This document shows positions 48,601 through 56,606 of a DNA stretch of 64,000 bases, one piece after another (within the stretch, counting starts at the first letter, position 1; each line of letters starts with the position of its first letter). A program made the translations under genes and the position numbers. The notes under the pieces are model-generated. The model saw only the letters and a list, made by a program, of their open reading frames with translations. It searched no databases and was not told where the DNA came from. The DNA is from Paraburkholderia aspalathi (GTDB lineage Bacteria; Pseudomonadota; Gammaproteobacteria; Burkholderiales; Burkholderiaceae): NCBI RefSeq assembly GCF_900116445.1, contig NZ_FPBH01000003.1, positions 124,001 to 188,000 on the forward strand, read 5' to 3'.

Positions 48601-50966
48601 TGATGGGCCTGTTCATCAACAGCGTGCCGCTGTGGGTCGACGCGCCCGCCAGTGCGCCAACCACCGACTGGCTGCGCGAGCTGCACACGCTGAACCACGC
48701 GTTGCGCGAGCACGAACACACGCCGATCACGCGCATCCAGCAATGGACCGGCCGCAGTGGCGACAACCTGTTCGACACGCTGTTCGTGTTCGAAAACTAT
48801 CCGCTCGATCGAGCGCTCGACGCGCACGGCGACGGCCTGACGGTTCGCGCGCAGCAGAGCGCCGATCGCACCCATTACCCGCTGACGCTCGCCGTGCTGC
48901 CACGCGAACGGATCGACCTGCAATGGGCGTGGGACGGCGAGCGTTTCGAGCGTACGACGATCGAGGGGCTCGCCGCGGACTACGAGCGGATCCTGACGCA
49001 ACTGGCCGCCGCCGTGATGGATCGCGACCCGGCGCACGTGCGTCGCATTGCGCGGCTCGGCGACATCGCGTTGTCCGGCGAGACGCTCGATTCGCAGCCG
49101 CAACGCCGCTATGACTTCGAACCTGTGATGCCGCGCTTCAGCGCGCGCGCCGCCCGCCAGCCGGACGCCATCGCGCTCGCCTGCCGCGGCGCGACCTTGA
49201 GCTACCGCCAACTCGACGACTGGAGCAACCGCATCGGCGCGCGGCTCAAGCGCGCGGGCCTGCGCAGCGATCAGCGCGTCGGCGTATGCGTGACGCGCGG
49301 CGTCGGTCTGCCGGTGGCGCTGTTCGGCATCTGGAAGGCCGGTGGTGCCTACGTGCCGCTCGATCCGACCTATCCGCGCGAGCGTCTGGCCGGCATGCTC
49401 GACGATGCCGACGTGCGCCACGTAGTCGCCGATGCCGCGTGCGTCGCGCAACTGGGCGCGCTGTTCGCGGGACGCGAGGTGATCCGCATCGATACCGCCG
49501 ATGCGGCCGAAGCGAACCACGGCGTCATGAGCGTAGAAGACGCAGCGCCGGAAGGCTGGCATCAACCGATCGAGCCGGAACAACTCGCCTATGTGATCTA
49601 CACCTCCGGCTCGACCGGCAAGCCCAAGGGTGTCGCGCTCAGTCATCGTGCGTTGAGCCTGCATCTGGCGGACTTCCAGTCTGTCTATGGGATCGGCGCC
49701 GGCGACGTCGTGCTGCAATCGTCGACGATCAATTTCGACGTCGCCTTGCACGAGTTGCTGCCCGCGCTGCTGCAAGGCGGCCGCGTCGAAATGCGCGGCC
49801 CCGATGCGTGGGACATCGATACGCTGAACGCGACGCTCGTCGACGCCGACGTCACGTTCGCGCGCATTCCAACCTCGTTGTGGCAGCAATGGCAGCGCGC
49901 CGCGCCGCCCGCGGCGGCGTTGCAATCCTTGCGGCAGATCACCGTCGGCGGCGAAGCGCTGGCCGGCGATACGCTCGCCCGCTGGCGCGCCGGTCCGCTC
50001 GCGGCGATCCACGTCGACAACCTGTATGGTCCGACGGAGACCGCGGTCGCGGCGCTCTATCACCGCACCGGCGCCGCCGACGAAGCGCACGTGATCGTGC
50101 CGATTGGGCGTCCCTATCCTGGCCGCGGCGTCGCGCTGCTCGACGACGACGGCGTGCGGGTTCCGCACGGCGGCATCGGCGAACTGTGCATCAGCGGCGA
50201 CTGTCTCGCGCGCGGTTATCTGGGACGGCCGGGTCTGACGGCCATGCAGTTCGTTCCCGATCCAGACGGCTTGCCCGGCGCACGTCTGTACCGAACCGGC
50301 GACCTGTGCCGCTTCGGCGCGGACGGGACGGTGCAGTTTCTCGGCCGGATCGACCAGCAGATCAAGCTGCGCGGCCAGCGTATCGAGCCGGGTGAGATCG
50401 AAGCGGCGCTGCGCAGTTGCGCGGGGGTCACGCAGGCACTCGTCGCGCTGCACGGCGAAGGCGAGCATCAGCGCCTGATCGCCTATGTGGTCGGCATGGT
50501 CGAGACCGAGTCGCTCATCCACGCGCTAAGCGCGCGCTTGCCCGAAACGTGGATACCTGGCGCCTTCGTCATGCTCGAGCGCCTGCCGATGCTGCCCAAC
50601 GGCAAGCTCGACCTCCGCGCGTTGCCACCGCCCGCGCCGCCGGCAGACGCGCCCGCGGTCGCGCCGCGCAATCCGGTCGAGCAGACGATCGCCGAGGTCT
50701 GGCAGGACGTGCTCGGCGTGCCGACGGTGTTCGTGCACGACAACTTCTATGCCCTCGGCGGCCATTCCCTGCTCGCTGTGCAGATCGCCGCGCGGCTCAC
50801 GCGCGCCTTGCAGCAAACCGTGCCGCTCGCCGCCGTGCTCGCGCAAGCCACCGTCGCGCGGCTTGCAGAGTCGCTGCGCGAGGCATCCGATGCGCAGGCG
50901 CAAACCCGGGTGGCGCAAGCCGCCCAACGCGACACGATGAAACAGTTGCTGGCCGAACTGGATTGA
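39657..50966 (+). CDS. NRPS 2: three modules (3769 aa)
   Basis: Starts 12 bp after the NRPS 1 stop, with ATG 39657 (ATG 39690 is an alternative; neither has a strong RBS). Domains (approximate): C 67-500 (HHIVTDG 199); A5 525-1040, code DFWNVGMVHK, Thr, with the Y-G-I-T-E-T variant usual for Thr domains; PCP (S1094, GGHS type); C 1157-1590 (HHIIADG); A6 1606-2110, code DILQLGLIYK, Gly-like, nucleotide-identical to A4; PCP (S2149, GGDSILSLQ type); E 2201-2660 (HHLAVDG 2335); C 2686-3140 (HHALLDG 2821); A7 3152-3660, code DVHRTGLVAK; PCP (S3704). Adds Thr, a Gly-like residue offered to an E domain, and residue X. No TE. Thr is the likely hydroxyl for ring closure. Confidence 0.94.
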   Translation: MAHRPDTDSDFMTQPTPQMQVISLRYAALPPESRAAFRQRVAAQHIDPATLPIVPIARSAAHGGDAPLSFEQEHLWFLWKLQPDNPAYHMPGAIELDGELDAAALDHALGSVAQQHQSLCTRFFQRADGELRQTTEGTPRPACRLHDLRGADGTALDATLDAALRRAAVEPFDLEAGPPVRADLFRIGASRYVLLLTLHHIVTDGHSMSVLIRALAQAYRQASSKAPAPTTAPTLQFRDCAAWQREWLDDAALQTHIDYWRAQLGTHTPPSPLPFDRPRAHQPSAAGGRVRREIDAALLAGLQTQAAAQGATLFMALLAAFGTLLYRYSSESDLRIGVPSSGRDSVETENLIGFFVNTLVVRQQVAGNLPFGTLLAQTRQTLLDAQAHRALPFARLVRSLQTSRTDDTPLFHAMFSMQRSDRAALLSLPGLSVTTREIETGAAQFDLSFNVVEHDHGARLNIVYASDRFDAATIERLADHYAELLWQLARNANLCIADLRLSDSAQASLPISAIEVTQQAHAPRGVLQRIADHVCSRPNAEAVTGETGALTYRELDRWSNRIGRCLAEQTGVTPAPDVRIGLCTGRSLALVAGALGILKAGAAYVPLDPRYPPERLHDTLLDANIRCIVADAEGIASLGAWATEHGVAIVDAAALQDIETADAEAFPQQTTPHPEQLAYVIYTSGSTGRPKGVGVTHANLARLFDSTAALFDFGPDDVWTLFHSHAFDFSVWELFGALAHGGRLVVVPYWTTREPAALQRLLCEQRVTVLNQTPSAFDALMQADLAASEPFANVRVIVFGGERLEPAALAAWHRARGAHVPALVNMYGITETTVHVTHRVLRDNDIHGTTQALLSPIGSALDDLQLHLLDADLNPVPPGAKGELYIGGAGLARGYANRPALSAERFVPDPFGLPGARLYRSGDVARRLPDGELAYLGRNDAQVKLRGFRIEPGEVRAALLSHPDIASAEVIAREHPQRGVQLIAYLVARRNAVTLRQAARAHAAAYLPAHLVPSAYVVLDALPLTINGKLDRHALPAPDDAAFGAEHVSAGANTDAPVPPLSPVGLRLADLWREVLGVSHVDADDDFFARGGHSLLAVKLAARIEQAFAVQLPLRIFFDHPRLGALAAQLETALASRHPDGQSQRQALVRRPAAQTCVPLSHAQERLWFLWQFDPQDTAYNITCAVNLHGALDAVALRGAFDALSLRHEALRTSFGEEDGVGYQEVHAAPRYTWTAHDLRTSAPDARESGVASRLSDAARAPFDLTVDPLLRVTLIHVDAEHHVLHLALHHIIADGESVDLLIDELIALYRAALDHADFTALPELGVQYGDYARWQRLHADDTALARQLGYWRDLLGETDPVLELPLKQPRAAQRRRGLGRTVRTLDTARMQALRHLAEAHQASLFIVMLAALDVLLQRYSGQNEIRVGVPVTGRTQVETGRMIGCFVNTLVMTADISRADTFAALIAHVRQRSLDAHAHADLPFARLVEALQPNRERNTTPLFQVMFNYQQAAAPTQALPGLRIEPRDAQADAVQFDLKLDVTGAADYARLHFDFADDIFAASTIERMADHFVELVDQVIARPEVELRSLTVSSPKREAVPLARYTFVPVSQRIAQTGARRPDAVALTGEQESLTYRELLDRASAIAQRLLRDGVQRDTCVAVCVARGPALLAAMLGVWQAGAAYLPVDPSYPPERIAAMLEDAQVLHVLADAATVTDQHSPALFAGRQVVELAAVRHASHSGHRTHTLPALHPDQLAYVIYTSGSTGRPKGVGVTHGALDRLLASVDLRPGLRDDDLWLSESAPVFDISLLEFCLPLVRGVPLELVSSQTARDGIALAARLEASRATVFQATPSGWRMLLEAGWRADLSVPHRPLLGLSGGEPLHPDLAAALIARGVALWNLYGPTETTIYSAGAQVFTAQPITHGDPLPDTVLRVIDSHGLAVPDGGLGELCIGGRNLARGYLRRPALTAERFVPDPDGAPGTRLYRTGDLCRLRDDGRPEPLGRLDQQVKLRGYRIEPGEIEAALCACDGVKNAAVAIRGEGAQQRLIGYITGTADTRVLGTRLARSLPAHMLPSAIVTLDALPLTPSGKLDRRALPEPAWQDDDTPVVTPRSPREAALLDIWQTVLGHPVASVTINFFAAGGDSILSLQLISRVRNAGWHLTPKQIFEHPTIAQQAQLMTVCADATSRAAEHHDALPLTPIQAAFFTKRPDGESHWNQSVLLDTADALDPDRLSDALTALVQRHDALRLRFTRDGNGNGNSDAPRWQQRVVAREDAALLRHVELDSADWDNALAKQGATIQQSLDIEHGPLLRAGYFEAGSRRRLLIAIHHLAVDGVSWRVLLDDLRALYADQPLPTLTTPWSAWVNAQANSAAPAAAELDYWAHTLTAEQRALPDHLVREPARGMVDRSLAASRTVSIELDATSTRRLLQHTSHAYRTRPDDLLLAALAQTLGASSSHDAPVLIDLEAHGRSTSLDTVDLDRTVGWFTVQYPFALPRAQTPAATLIAVKEALRAVPEQGLNFGHLREAGRSASLDGITDAGRQAALALWPRAQVRFNYLGQFDQALAGSHTVNSPDGAPRLHFSHDFAGAPLAGADTMDHLLDITALVVDGVLDLHWRFSPDVLDADAVERLAAQTAQALRELIAHCVDAPPGATAADFPLARIGQATLEAMRLPLGNIEDIYPATPLQQGLLFHSLLTAGAGMYLNQLRLTLDGALDPRALLAAWQDMLDQHPVLRTHFELGQESGPLQVVHRHAVVPFATHDWRAHATDYDARLAQWLGADLRSDFDPGRAPLMRVALFARPDGAHDLVWTSHHALLDGWSSAQLLNALSQAYRARTRSGTHAAQLATRASSAPTASIAPYRDYVRWLAHDTATRDHADWWRTLASHADEAALLAPSLGRPQQREPGSHDWSTRLAGGLHARLLQAAQRAQVTLNTLMQGAWAILLARYGGRHRAAFGVTVSGRPADLPGVERMMGLFINSVPLWVDAPASAPTTDWLRELHTLNHALREHEHTPITRIQQWTGRSGDNLFDTLFVFENYPLDRALDAHGDGLTVRAQQSADRTHYPLTLAVLPRERIDLQWAWDGERFERTTIEGLAADYERILTQLAAAVMDRDPAHVRRIARLGDIALSGETLDSQPQRRYDFEPVMPRFSARAARQPDAIALACRGATLSYRQLDDWSNRIGARLKRAGLRSDQRVGVCVTRGVGLPVALFGIWKAGGAYVPLDPTYPRERLAGMLDDADVRHVVADAACVAQLGALFAGREVIRIDTADAAEANHGVMSVEDAAPEGWHQPIEPEQLAYVIYTSGSTGKPKGVALSHRALSLHLADFQSVYGIGAGDVVLQSSTINFDVALHELLPALLQGGRVEMRGPDAWDIDTLNATLVDADVTFARIPTSLWQQWQRAAPPAAALQSLRQITVGGEALAGDTLARWRAGPLAAIHVDNLYGPTETAVAALYHRTGAADEAHVIVPIGRPYPGRGVALLDDDGVRVPHGGIGELCISGDCLARGYLGRPGLTAMQFVPDPDGLPGARLYRTGDLCRFGADGTVQFLGRIDQQIKLRGQRIEPGEIEAALRSCAGVTQALVALHGEGEHQRLIAYVVGMVETESLIHALSARLPETWIPGAFVMLERLPMLPNGKLDLRALPPPAPPADAPAVAPRNPVEQTIAEVWQDVLGVPTVFVHDNFYALGGHSLLAVQIAARLTRALQQTVPLAAVLAQATVARLAESLREASDAQAQTRVAQAAQRDTMKQLLAELD
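44418..46073 (+). repeat. 1,656-bp direct repeat, copy 2 (A domain of NRPS 2 module 2)
   Basis: Identical to 37773-39428. Here the repeated A domain follows an LCL-type C domain and precedes a PCP-E pair, whereas copy 1 precedes a terminal PCP without E. Confidence 0.96.
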
Positions 50967-50982
50967 GAACTTGAGACACCCT

Positions 50983-53900
50983 ATGCCCACCGACGCAAGT
51001 CAAGAAAACCTCGAAATCGCGCAGCGTTATGCCGCCTTGCCCGCCGACAAGCGGGCCCGCTTCAAGGCGCGGCTGCGCGAGCACGGCATCGACGGGTCGA
51101 TCCTGCCGATCGTGCCGCTCGCGATCCGGCCGGCACGTGCGCCGCTGTCGCACGCCCAGGAACGCTTGTGGTTCCTGTGGCGGCTCGACCCCGCCAGCAA
51201 CGCGTACACCATCTCGCGCGCGCTGCGCCTCGATGGGCCGCTCGATACGGCCGCGCTCGATGCAGCGCTCGCGGCGCTCGTCGAGCGTCATGAAGTATTG
51301 AGAGCAGGTTTCGGAGAAGACGGCGGCGTGCCATTCCAGTTTGCCCGCGCAGCGGACACGGGCATACGCGCGGTCTATCAGGATCTGCGCGCGACGGCGG
51401 GCCACACCAGCGCTGAAGACCGCGAGGCGCGCTTACGCGCCCGACTATTGCACAACGCCGCGCTGCCCTTCGACCTCGAACGTGACCCGCTGCTGCGTTT
51501 CGAGGTGCTGCGGATAAGCGACGAGTCGCATGTGGTGCAGATCGCGATCCATCACATCGTCTCGGACGCGTGGTCGATGGGTATCCTGATTCGCGACTTC
51601 GTCTCGCTTTACGGCGAGGCGCAGCGCGGCCACGCCCTATCGTCCGCAGGACCCGCGCTTCAGTACAGCGACGTCGCGCTATGGCAACGCGAGTGGATCG
51701 ACAGCGACACACTGGCGCGGCAGATGTCGTACTGGACCACTCAACTGGCGGGCACCGCGCCCGTGTTGTCGCTGCCTGCGGATCGGCCCAGACCGGCGCT
51801 GCGCGACGGCAGTGGCGCGCGTCACGCGCTGGATCTCGACGCAGTGCTCGCGACCCAGCTGAAAAATCTCTCGCGCCGCAACGACGCGACGCTGTTCATG
51901 ACGCTGCTGCACGCCTTCAACCTGCTGCTGCATCGCTATAGCGGCGAAGCCGATATCTGGGTCGGCGTGCCGGTGGCGGGACGTCAACGCGCTGAGACGC
52001 ACGCGGTGATGGGATTTTTCGTCAACACGCTGGTGATCCGCAGCCGGATATCGGCATCGCTGCCGGCGCAGCAGCAATTGCGCACACTGCGCGATACCGT
52101 GCTCGAGGCCCAGGCGCACGAGGACCTGCCGTTCGCGCATCTGCTCGACCGGTTGCAGACCGACCGTGATCTGTCTCACGCACCGCTGTTTCAGGTGATG
52201 TTCAACCTCGACTACGCGGACCCGGCCGCGCGCATCGAATTGCCGGGCCTCTGTGCCACGCCGGTGGACAGCGACGCTGGCACGGCTCGCTTTGACCTCA
52301 CGCTCAACGTGATAGAAGCGCCGGACAGCCTGCGGGCGATTTTCGGCTACGCGCGCGACATGTTCGACGCCGCCACCATCGAACGCTTCGCGCGCGACTA
52401 TCGCGCGGTGCTCGAACAACTCGTCGGCGACCCGGCGCTCAAGCCTGGCGACATCGCGTTGTCCGGCGCGGCGCTCGTTTCGCAGGCCGAACTGCGCTAT
52501 CCGTTTCTGCCCGTGGTGCCGCGCATCGTTGCTCGCGCGGCGTCGCAACCCGACGCGCCCGCGGTTTACTGCGGCGACGCGATGCTGAGCTACGGTGAGC
52601 TCGATCAGTGGAGCAACCGGATCGCGCGCCGCCTCAAAAGCGTGGGCGTCGGACGCGATGCGCGCGTGGGCGTCTGCATGACACGGTCGGCTGGACTGCC
52701 GGCCGCGTTGCTGGCGGTGTGGAAAGCGGGCGGCGCGTACGTGCCGCTCGACCCTGATTACCCCAGTGAGCGTCTGCGTGACATGCTCGACGATGCGGGC
52801 GTGGTCGCCGTCATCGTGGATCGCGCCCGCAGTGATCCGTCTGGTGAGCAACCCGGCGGCCAACCTGGGGTTCGATTCGGCGAACTGTTCGCCGCCCGCC
52901 CGCAGATCGATATCGACGACGTCGCCAATGAAGACGCCGCTGGTTGGGACGAGCCCGTGCATCCCCGCCAACTCGCCTACGTGCTCTATACCTCAGGCTC
53001 GACCGGCCGTCCGAAAGGCGTCGCCCTGGATCACGAGGCGCTGAGCCTGCATCTGCGTGACTTCTGCGACGCTTACCGCATTGGCGCCGACGACGTGATG
53101 CTGCAATCGTCGACGATCAATTTCGATGTCGCGTTGCACGAGCTCCTGCCGGCGCTCCTCGCCGGCGGCGCCGTGCGCATGCGTGGGCCGCAGGCGTGGA
53201 CGCTCGACACGCTGAACGCGGCGCTCGTCGACGGCAAAGTCACTTTCGCGCGCATTCCCACGGCGCTCTGGCAGCAGTGGCAGCGCAGCGCGCCGTCTGC
53301 CGAAGCGCTGCGCGAGCTGCGCCAGGTCACGGTGGGCGGCGAGGCCTTGCCTGGCGACGCGCTCGAGCGCTGGCAACGCGGGCCGCTACGGCACATCGCA
53401 CTCGACAATCTGTACGGACCGACCGAGACCGCGATCGCCGCGTTGCATCACGTCACGTGCGGCGCGGATGCCGCGCAGGCGGTCGTACCGATCGGCCGCC
53501 CTTATCCGGGACGCGGCGCCGTCGTATTCGATCCCGACGGCAACCGGATGCCGCACGGCGGCGCAGGCGAGCTGTGCATCACCGGCGCATGCGTAGCGCG
53601 CGGCTACCTCGGCCGCGCGGCGCTGACCGCTGAACGCTTCGTGCCGGATCCGGACGGGCCGCCCGGCGCACGCCTCTATCGCAGCGGCGACCTGTGCCGT
53701 GTACGCGAGGACGGCGCGATCCAGTTTCTCGGCCGGCTCGATCAGCAGGTCAAGCTGCGCGGCCAGCGCATTGAACCCGGCGAGATCGAAGCGGCGTTGC
53801 GTGATTGCCCGGAGGTGGCCGAAGCGGCCGTCGTCCTGCACGCGAACGGCGAACAGCAGCAACTGGTCGCCTACGTCGTCGGCAACGCGCAAACCGGCGC

Positions 53901-56559
53901 GCTGCAGGAGGCGCTCGCGCAGCGGCTACCGGTATTCATGATGCCGGCCACCTTCATCACGCTCGAGCGTCTGCCGACAATGGCGAACGGTAAGCTCGAT
54001 CGCCGCGCATTGCCGGCGCCCGCACCGGTCACGGCGCCGGCGGCGGAGCGCGTGGCGCCACGCAACCGGCGCGAACAGGTGTTGCTGGAGATATGGGAAC
54101 AGGTGCTGGGATGCGAAGTCGGCGGCGTGACCGTCAATTTCTTTGCGGCTGGTGGCGACTCGATTCTGAGTCTGCAACTATTGGCCCGTGCGCGCGCCGC
54201 GGGTCTCGTGCTGACGCCGAAGCAGGTGTTCGAACATCCGAGCATCGCGCAAATGGCCCAGGTGGCGCGCGATGTCGATGCAGACGCGCAGTCCGCAAGC
54301 GCCGCCGAACTGCGCGACTCGCAGCCACTGACGCCCATCCAGGCCGCGTTCTTCGACAAGCATCCGCACGGGCTCGCGCACTGGAATCAGGCGGTCCTGC
54401 TGGAAGTACGCGACGCGCTCGATCCCGCCGCGCTGGAAGGCGCGCTGCAGCAATGGGTCGCGCGGCACGACGCGCTGCGCCTGCGGTTCGAACGCGACGT
54501 CAGCGTGCCGGACGGCAGCGCACCGCGCTGGCGGCAACGCGTCGCCTCTATTGAAACGGCAGCCTTGTTGCACCACATACTGCTCGCGCCGCAGACATGG
54601 GAAGCCGACCTCGCCACAGCCGGTGCGGCGCTGCATCGCAGCCTCGATCTGCAACACGGGCCGTTGCTGCGCGCGGCGTATTTTGAAGCGGGCGCAGAGC
54701 GGCGTCTTCTGATCGTGATTCATCACCTGGTTGTCGACGGCGTGTCATGGCGCGTTCTGCTCGAAGAGTTGCAGGCGCTGTATGAACGCCCGGATGCCGC
54801 CTTGCCGGCTATCACGACGCCGTGGAGCGTCTGGGCCTCGCGTCAGTCCAGCTACGCGCAGCAGGCCGAACGTTTGTGGCAACTGGCGTGGTGGCAGCGC
54901 ATGCTGCATGGCGCGACCGCCGCGCTGCCGCTCGAAGGTGAAGGCGACCGGCGTCTGTCGGCAAGCCGCGTGGTGACAGTGAAGTTGACGGTGGACGCGA
55001 CCCAGCGGCTGCTGCTGCGCGGCTCACGCGCGGACGGCGTGCGCACCGAGGAAATCCTGCTGGCAGCGCTCGCCCAGACGCTCGGGCCATGGGCCGGCGC
55101 AGCGCGCCTGCTGATCGATCTCGAAGGCCACGGCCGGGAAGATCTGATCGAGGACGTGGATCTGAGCCGCACAGTCGGCTGGTTCACGACGCAATATCCG
55201 CTTGCGTTGCCGCACCATGCCGACCCGGCGCACACACTTGGCACGGTACGCGACATCCTGCGCGCGGTGCCCGACAAAGGCTTTTCGTGGGGCGCACTGA
55301 AGTACTTCGGCGAGGACGCAAGCCGCGCGGCGATTGCAGCACTGCCGGTTGCATCATTGCGCTTCAACTATCTCGGACGATTCGATCAGGCACTGCCTTC
55401 AGATGGCCGCTTCGGCTTTGCCAGCGAGCGCTCCGGCGCGCAAGCGGACGATAGCGACACGATGGATCACGCACTCGATATCGGCGCGCTGATCTCCGCT
55501 GACCGCCTGAGCGTGCATTGGCGGTACAGCCCCGGCGTGCTGAGCGAGGCGAGCGTAACGCGGCTCACGCGCCGCTTCGAGGACGTGCTGCTCGGTTTGA
55601 TCGATGCCGACGCCGATGCCGCGCCTGCTCACTCGCACAATGTAACGGCGCGCCCCGACGTGGGTGAATCAGCGGCTCACGAACTCGCCCCATCGCTCCT
55701 GCAGGACTCCCCCGAGGCAGTCGAAAAAGATCGCGCGGTCTTCGCGCTGTGGATGCAGCGCGTTCGTCTCGAGGTCGCACTCGGCGCTCTCGCGCGCTCA
55801 CGGCTCGCATCGCCGCCTTCCGCTGCTGCTGCGGCGGAAGAACATGCTGCGCGGTTTGGGCCGCTTCCTGCGGGCATTGTCCCGCTCAACGATCTGAGCG
55901 CCCCGCATGCGGTGTTCTGTATCCATGCGGGCCACGGCCTGGTGGCCGAATACCGGTCGCTCGCGAAAGCGCTGAACGGCAAGGCGACACTGTTCGGTTT
56001 GCAGGCACCGTTGCTCTGCGACAGCACCTGGTATGCGGAAAACTTCGACGACATGGCAGCCGACTACGTTGCACGTATCCGTGCGGTGCAACCACATGGG
56101 CCCTACCGGTTGCTCGGCTGGTCGTTCGGTGGACGGGTGGTGATGTCGATGGTCGAGCAACTGGAGCGTTGCGGTGAACAGGTCGCGCTCGCCGGGATCA
56201 TCGACGCACTGCCCGATCGCGATCTCGACGACAACGTGCAGGCCGAAGTCCGAGCGTTACGGATCTGGATTGCACAGCATGCCGCGCGCGATGTGAACGC
56301 CGCCGAGCGTACGTTATTCGAAGATGCCTGCGACGTGATTCTCGAGCACGGCCGTATTGTGGAGACCTTCCGGATGCCGGCGCTGCGCACACCGCTCTCG
56401 CTCTGGTGGTCCACCGAATCGATCGACAGCGGCAAACCGCGCGACTGGTCGTCGCGCACCGGCGCAAGCGAAACCGTGCTGGCGGAAATCCCCGCTGGAC
56501 ACACCAGCATCATGCATCACCCGATGCTGCTCGACAGCGTACGTGGACTATTCGAATGA
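50983..56559 (+). CDS. NRPS 3: terminal module with E and thioesterase (about 1858 aa)
   Basis: Starts 16 bp after the NRPS 2 stop at ATG 50983 (MPTDASQENLEIAQRYAALP); a TTG at 50971 is a weaker alternative. Domains (approximate): C 53-490 (HHIVSDAW at 190); A8 506-1010, code DVHRTGLIAK, the third of this type; PCP (S1060, GGDSILSLQ); E 1113-1560 (HHLVVDG 1247); Pro/Ala-rich linker; TE 1631-1858 with G-W-S-F-G-G (Ser ~1714) and a His in M-H-H-P near the end. It adds the last residue, epimerizes it, and releases the chain, probably as a macrolactone on Thr (inference by analogy with gramibactin-type lipodepsipeptides). E followed directly by TE implies a D-configured C-terminal residue. Confidence 0.93.
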   Translation: MPTDASQENLEIAQRYAALPADKRARFKARLREHGIDGSILPIVPLAIRPARAPLSHAQERLWFLWRLDPASNAYTISRALRLDGPLDTAALDAALAALVERHEVLRAGFGEDGGVPFQFARAADTGIRAVYQDLRATAGHTSAEDREARLRARLLHNAALPFDLERDPLLRFEVLRISDESHVVQIAIHHIVSDAWSMGILIRDFVSLYGEAQRGHALSSAGPALQYSDVALWQREWIDSDTLARQMSYWTTQLAGTAPVLSLPADRPRPALRDGSGARHALDLDAVLATQLKNLSRRNDATLFMTLLHAFNLLLHRYSGEADIWVGVPVAGRQRAETHAVMGFFVNTLVIRSRISASLPAQQQLRTLRDTVLEAQAHEDLPFAHLLDRLQTDRDLSHAPLFQVMFNLDYADPAARIELPGLCATPVDSDAGTARFDLTLNVIEAPDSLRAIFGYARDMFDAATIERFARDYRAVLEQLVGDPALKPGDIALSGAALVSQAELRYPFLPVVPRIVARAASQPDAPAVYCGDAMLSYGELDQWSNRIARRLKSVGVGRDARVGVCMTRSAGLPAALLAVWKAGGAYVPLDPDYPSERLRDMLDDAGVVAVIVDRARSDPSGEQPGGQPGVRFGELFAARPQIDIDDVANEDAAGWDEPVHPRQLAYVLYTSGSTGRPKGVALDHEALSLHLRDFCDAYRIGADDVMLQSSTINFDVALHELLPALLAGGAVRMRGPQAWTLDTLNAALVDGKVTFARIPTALWQQWQRSAPSAEALRELRQVTVGGEALPGDALERWQRGPLRHIALDNLYGPTETAIAALHHVTCGADAAQAVVPIGRPYPGRGAVVFDPDGNRMPHGGAGELCITGACVARGYLGRAALTAERFVPDPDGPPGARLYRSGDLCRVREDGAIQFLGRLDQQVKLRGQRIEPGEIEAALRDCPEVAEAAVVLHANGEQQQLVAYVVGNAQTGALQEALAQRLPVFMMPATFITLERLPTMANGKLDRRALPAPAPVTAPAAERVAPRNRREQVLLEIWEQVLGCEVGGVTVNFFAAGGDSILSLQLLARARAAGLVLTPKQVFEHPSIAQMAQVARDVDADAQSASAAELRDSQPLTPIQAAFFDKHPHGLAHWNQAVLLEVRDALDPAALEGALQQWVARHDALRLRFERDVSVPDGSAPRWRQRVASIETAALLHHILLAPQTWEADLATAGAALHRSLDLQHGPLLRAAYFEAGAERRLLIVIHHLVVDGVSWRVLLEELQALYERPDAALPAITTPWSVWASRQSSYAQQAERLWQLAWWQRMLHGATAALPLEGEGDRRLSASRVVTVKLTVDATQRLLLRGSRADGVRTEEILLAALAQTLGPWAGAARLLIDLEGHGREDLIEDVDLSRTVGWFTTQYPLALPHHADPAHTLGTVRDILRAVPDKGFSWGALKYFGEDASRAAIAALPVASLRFNYLGRFDQALPSDGRFGFASERSGAQADDSDTMDHALDIGALISADRLSVHWRYSPGVLSEASVTRLTRRFEDVLLGLIDADADAAPAHSHNVTARPDVGESAAHELAPSLLQDSPEAVEKDRAVFALWMQRVRLEVALGALARSRLASPPSAAAAAEEHAARFGPLPAGIVPLNDLSAPHAVFCIHAGHGLVAEYRSLAKALNGKATLFGLQAPLLCDSTWYAENFDDMAADYVARIRAVQPHGPYRLLGWSFGGRVVMSMVEQLERCGEQVALAGIIDALPDRDLDDNVQAEVRALRIWIAQHAARDVNAAERTLFEDACDVILEHGRIVETFRMPALRTPLSLWWSTESIDSGKPRDWSSRTGASETVLAEIPAGHTSIMHHPMLLDSVRGLFE

Positions 56560-56606
56560 CGTCGCGCCTGCTGCTGGAAACCCGCGCCGCGTACGCTCGC
56601 GCTACG

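Noticed and set aside
47838..50522. 894-codon minus-strand open frame under NRPS 2
   Set aside because: Antisense shadow; composition and position are explained by codon bias of the NRPS gene.
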